From Plakobranchus ocellatus (Eukaryota > Mollusca > Gastropoda > Plakobranchidae): a DNA stretch of 59,156 nucleotides. How positions within the stretch are numbered: position 1 is the stretch's first letter; each line of letters starts with the position of its first letter. Positions 57,735 through 59,156 of this stretch are shown here, piece by piece. Made by a program: the position numbers and the translations under genes. The stretch lies in assembly GCA_019648995.1 (NCBI GenBank), contig BLXT01007816.1:416563-475718 (forward strand), read 5' to 3'. The notes beneath the pieces were generated by a model. That model saw only the letters and a program-made list of their open reading frames with translations, was not told the DNA's origin and did no database searches.

Positions 57735-58320
57735 TATGGCATTGAACAGTATCATATCTTTTATGAGATTTACTGTTACCATTATGCAGCACCAAAATGC
57801 TAATCAGATTTGCTATTTTTCTTACTTTTTAAAATTTCATACAGTAGTCAGTTGCTTACACAATTTACAAATTATTATTCTTTACTTGACAAAATAGCCT
57901 TTTCTCTTTCACAATAATTGTTTTCTTTGTTAACATTGTAAAGCTTTTATTTTATTTTGATAAGGCCTGCTCCAACTACCTAGACTGGCACCTATGTCAG
58001 AAAAATTAATCACAGCATTTTTCGTTTATTTATGCTGATAAAAATTTTGATGAACAATATCTTTTGTATAATTTCTTAATTTCATTTTTCTCGCTATTTT
58101 AATTGTCTAAATATCGCTACGTCGCTTCCTTTCATTTTCATGAATCTTGGCCCTTTTTCCAGTTATCTCACTACAACATAATAATGCTATGTTTCTCCCA
58201 TTTTCTTTCTTTCTTTCCCACTGCTGCTATTAGCAAATAACCTTAATATTAAACTTACAAGCTAAAATCTCTCTACCTATCTATCTTTCTATCAATTAAC
58301 CTATCTATCAATCTATCAAC

Positions 58321-58324
58321 CTAC

Positions 58325-58401
<77 letters not shown>
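58321..58401 (+). repeat. (CTAT)n microsatellite
   Basis: About 20 near-perfect CTAT units, preceded by degenerate units from 58272. It lies in the 5' flank of POLR3B with no gene nearby. Confidence 0.97.
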
Positions 58402-58404
<3 letters not shown>

Positions 58405-59156
58405 TCATCTGCCTTCCTGGTTTCCCTTATCAATCTAGGACTGAATTAATCTCTCTTCCTACCCCAGCCCCATGTTAGAATGAATAGATTGAAGTGAGAA
58501 ACCTCCTAGTTTTATCCCTCCCTCTGTTATCTTTACAACTTTTCAGTCTTTTTGAGGCTATTGGTTCTCTTTTGGAACGTCCCCTGAGCGGTTGTAGATC
58601 TAGCCCCTCTCCACTTCACTTCACTTCACTCCTCCCTCAGACACGCGACAAGCAGACGACTTGTTAAGTGGGACGTTCAAGGTTGAAATATTGTAAAAAC
58701 AAATCCAGGGGAAACAACGAAACACATCTCATAAGCTTATAAATCTTTTTTGGCTTAAATGGATGAAATTCTTTGAAGCGAAAATATTGCCACATTCTTA
58801 AAGAAATCCCTCATAGAAAGGGCCCAACAAGTGGGATTCGACTGCAACATTTTGAAAGCACAGCAATTCTGCTAAAAATGACACCCTGTGAGGCATTTTA
58901 AAAGAAAATACTCATCATCGTAATTCAAAGAAAATAAGAACGTGGTATAAAATATTAGGACATAAGTAGACCTTCCTCAAAACTACATCTAGACTTAAAA
59001 ATAACTAAATGAAATATCCCTTTATTTCAGTTTTTATTATTATTATTATTCAAACGATCTTTTTTCTTAACCTTTAGTATACAAAATAATTTTATCACCT
59101 GCCACTGTCCAGTGTTTGGAGGTGCATCGTTTTAAATAGGATCCGTCTTGTGTCGC

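Noticed and set aside
57495-57897. Poly-Ser, poly-Leu, poly-Glu and poly-Arg open frames
   Set aside because: All are translations of the TTC/CTC microsatellite.

Overview
This is a window of eukaryotic, AT-rich, intron-rich nuclear DNA from an animal. The spliced products are metazoan-type proteins, introns are GT-AG, and the flanks hold microsatellites, AGATCTAG-rich islands and DNA transposons. The AGATCTAG islands and overall texture make me think of a mollusc, perhaps a gastropod, but that is an inference; no marker gene fixes the species.

Two protein-coding genes account for almost all real coding sequence, and they converge. On the + strand (start codon 5880, stop 21281-21283) lies a 13-exon gene for a centrosomal coiled-coil protein of the CEP85/CEP85L family. 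It is recognised by the LQRYLNELPT motif, the QRARGEDPDISVLLG motif and the extreme C-terminal YAEDMGDN...TQ tail. A 496-base assembly gap (18562-19057) removes part of its coiled coil. On the - strand (start 53349, stop 32308) lies POLR3B (RPC2), the second-largest subunit of RNA polymerase III. I could join 29 exons with consistent phase into an uninterrupted frame of 1130 codons plus stop. One exon is only 18 nt (35884-35901).

Region by region. 1-5812 is upstream sequence with microsatellites, an ~85-bp tandem repeat, two fold-back elements and one possible 5'UTR exon. 5813-21283 is the CEP85 gene, with a 6.8-kb second intron. 21284-32307 is the shared 3' intergenic space. It holds a TTAA-flanked piggyBac-like remnant (22381-23466), a decayed mariner with near-perfect ends (23866-25221) and an imperfect ~50-bp inverted repeat with a GAAACGTT loop (31143-31286). 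32308-53349 is POLR3B. 53350-59156 is its 5' flank, with another fold-back pair, a long TTC/CTC tract and a CTAT tract, and no gene I can support.

The two genes have unrelated jobs (centriole duplication and Pol III transcription), and nothing suggests a functional cluster. I did not find a clearly new biological system. The observations most worth a second look are the conserved-motif microexon, the unclassified fold-back family whose interior recurs near the first POLR3B exon, and the two transposons next to each other.
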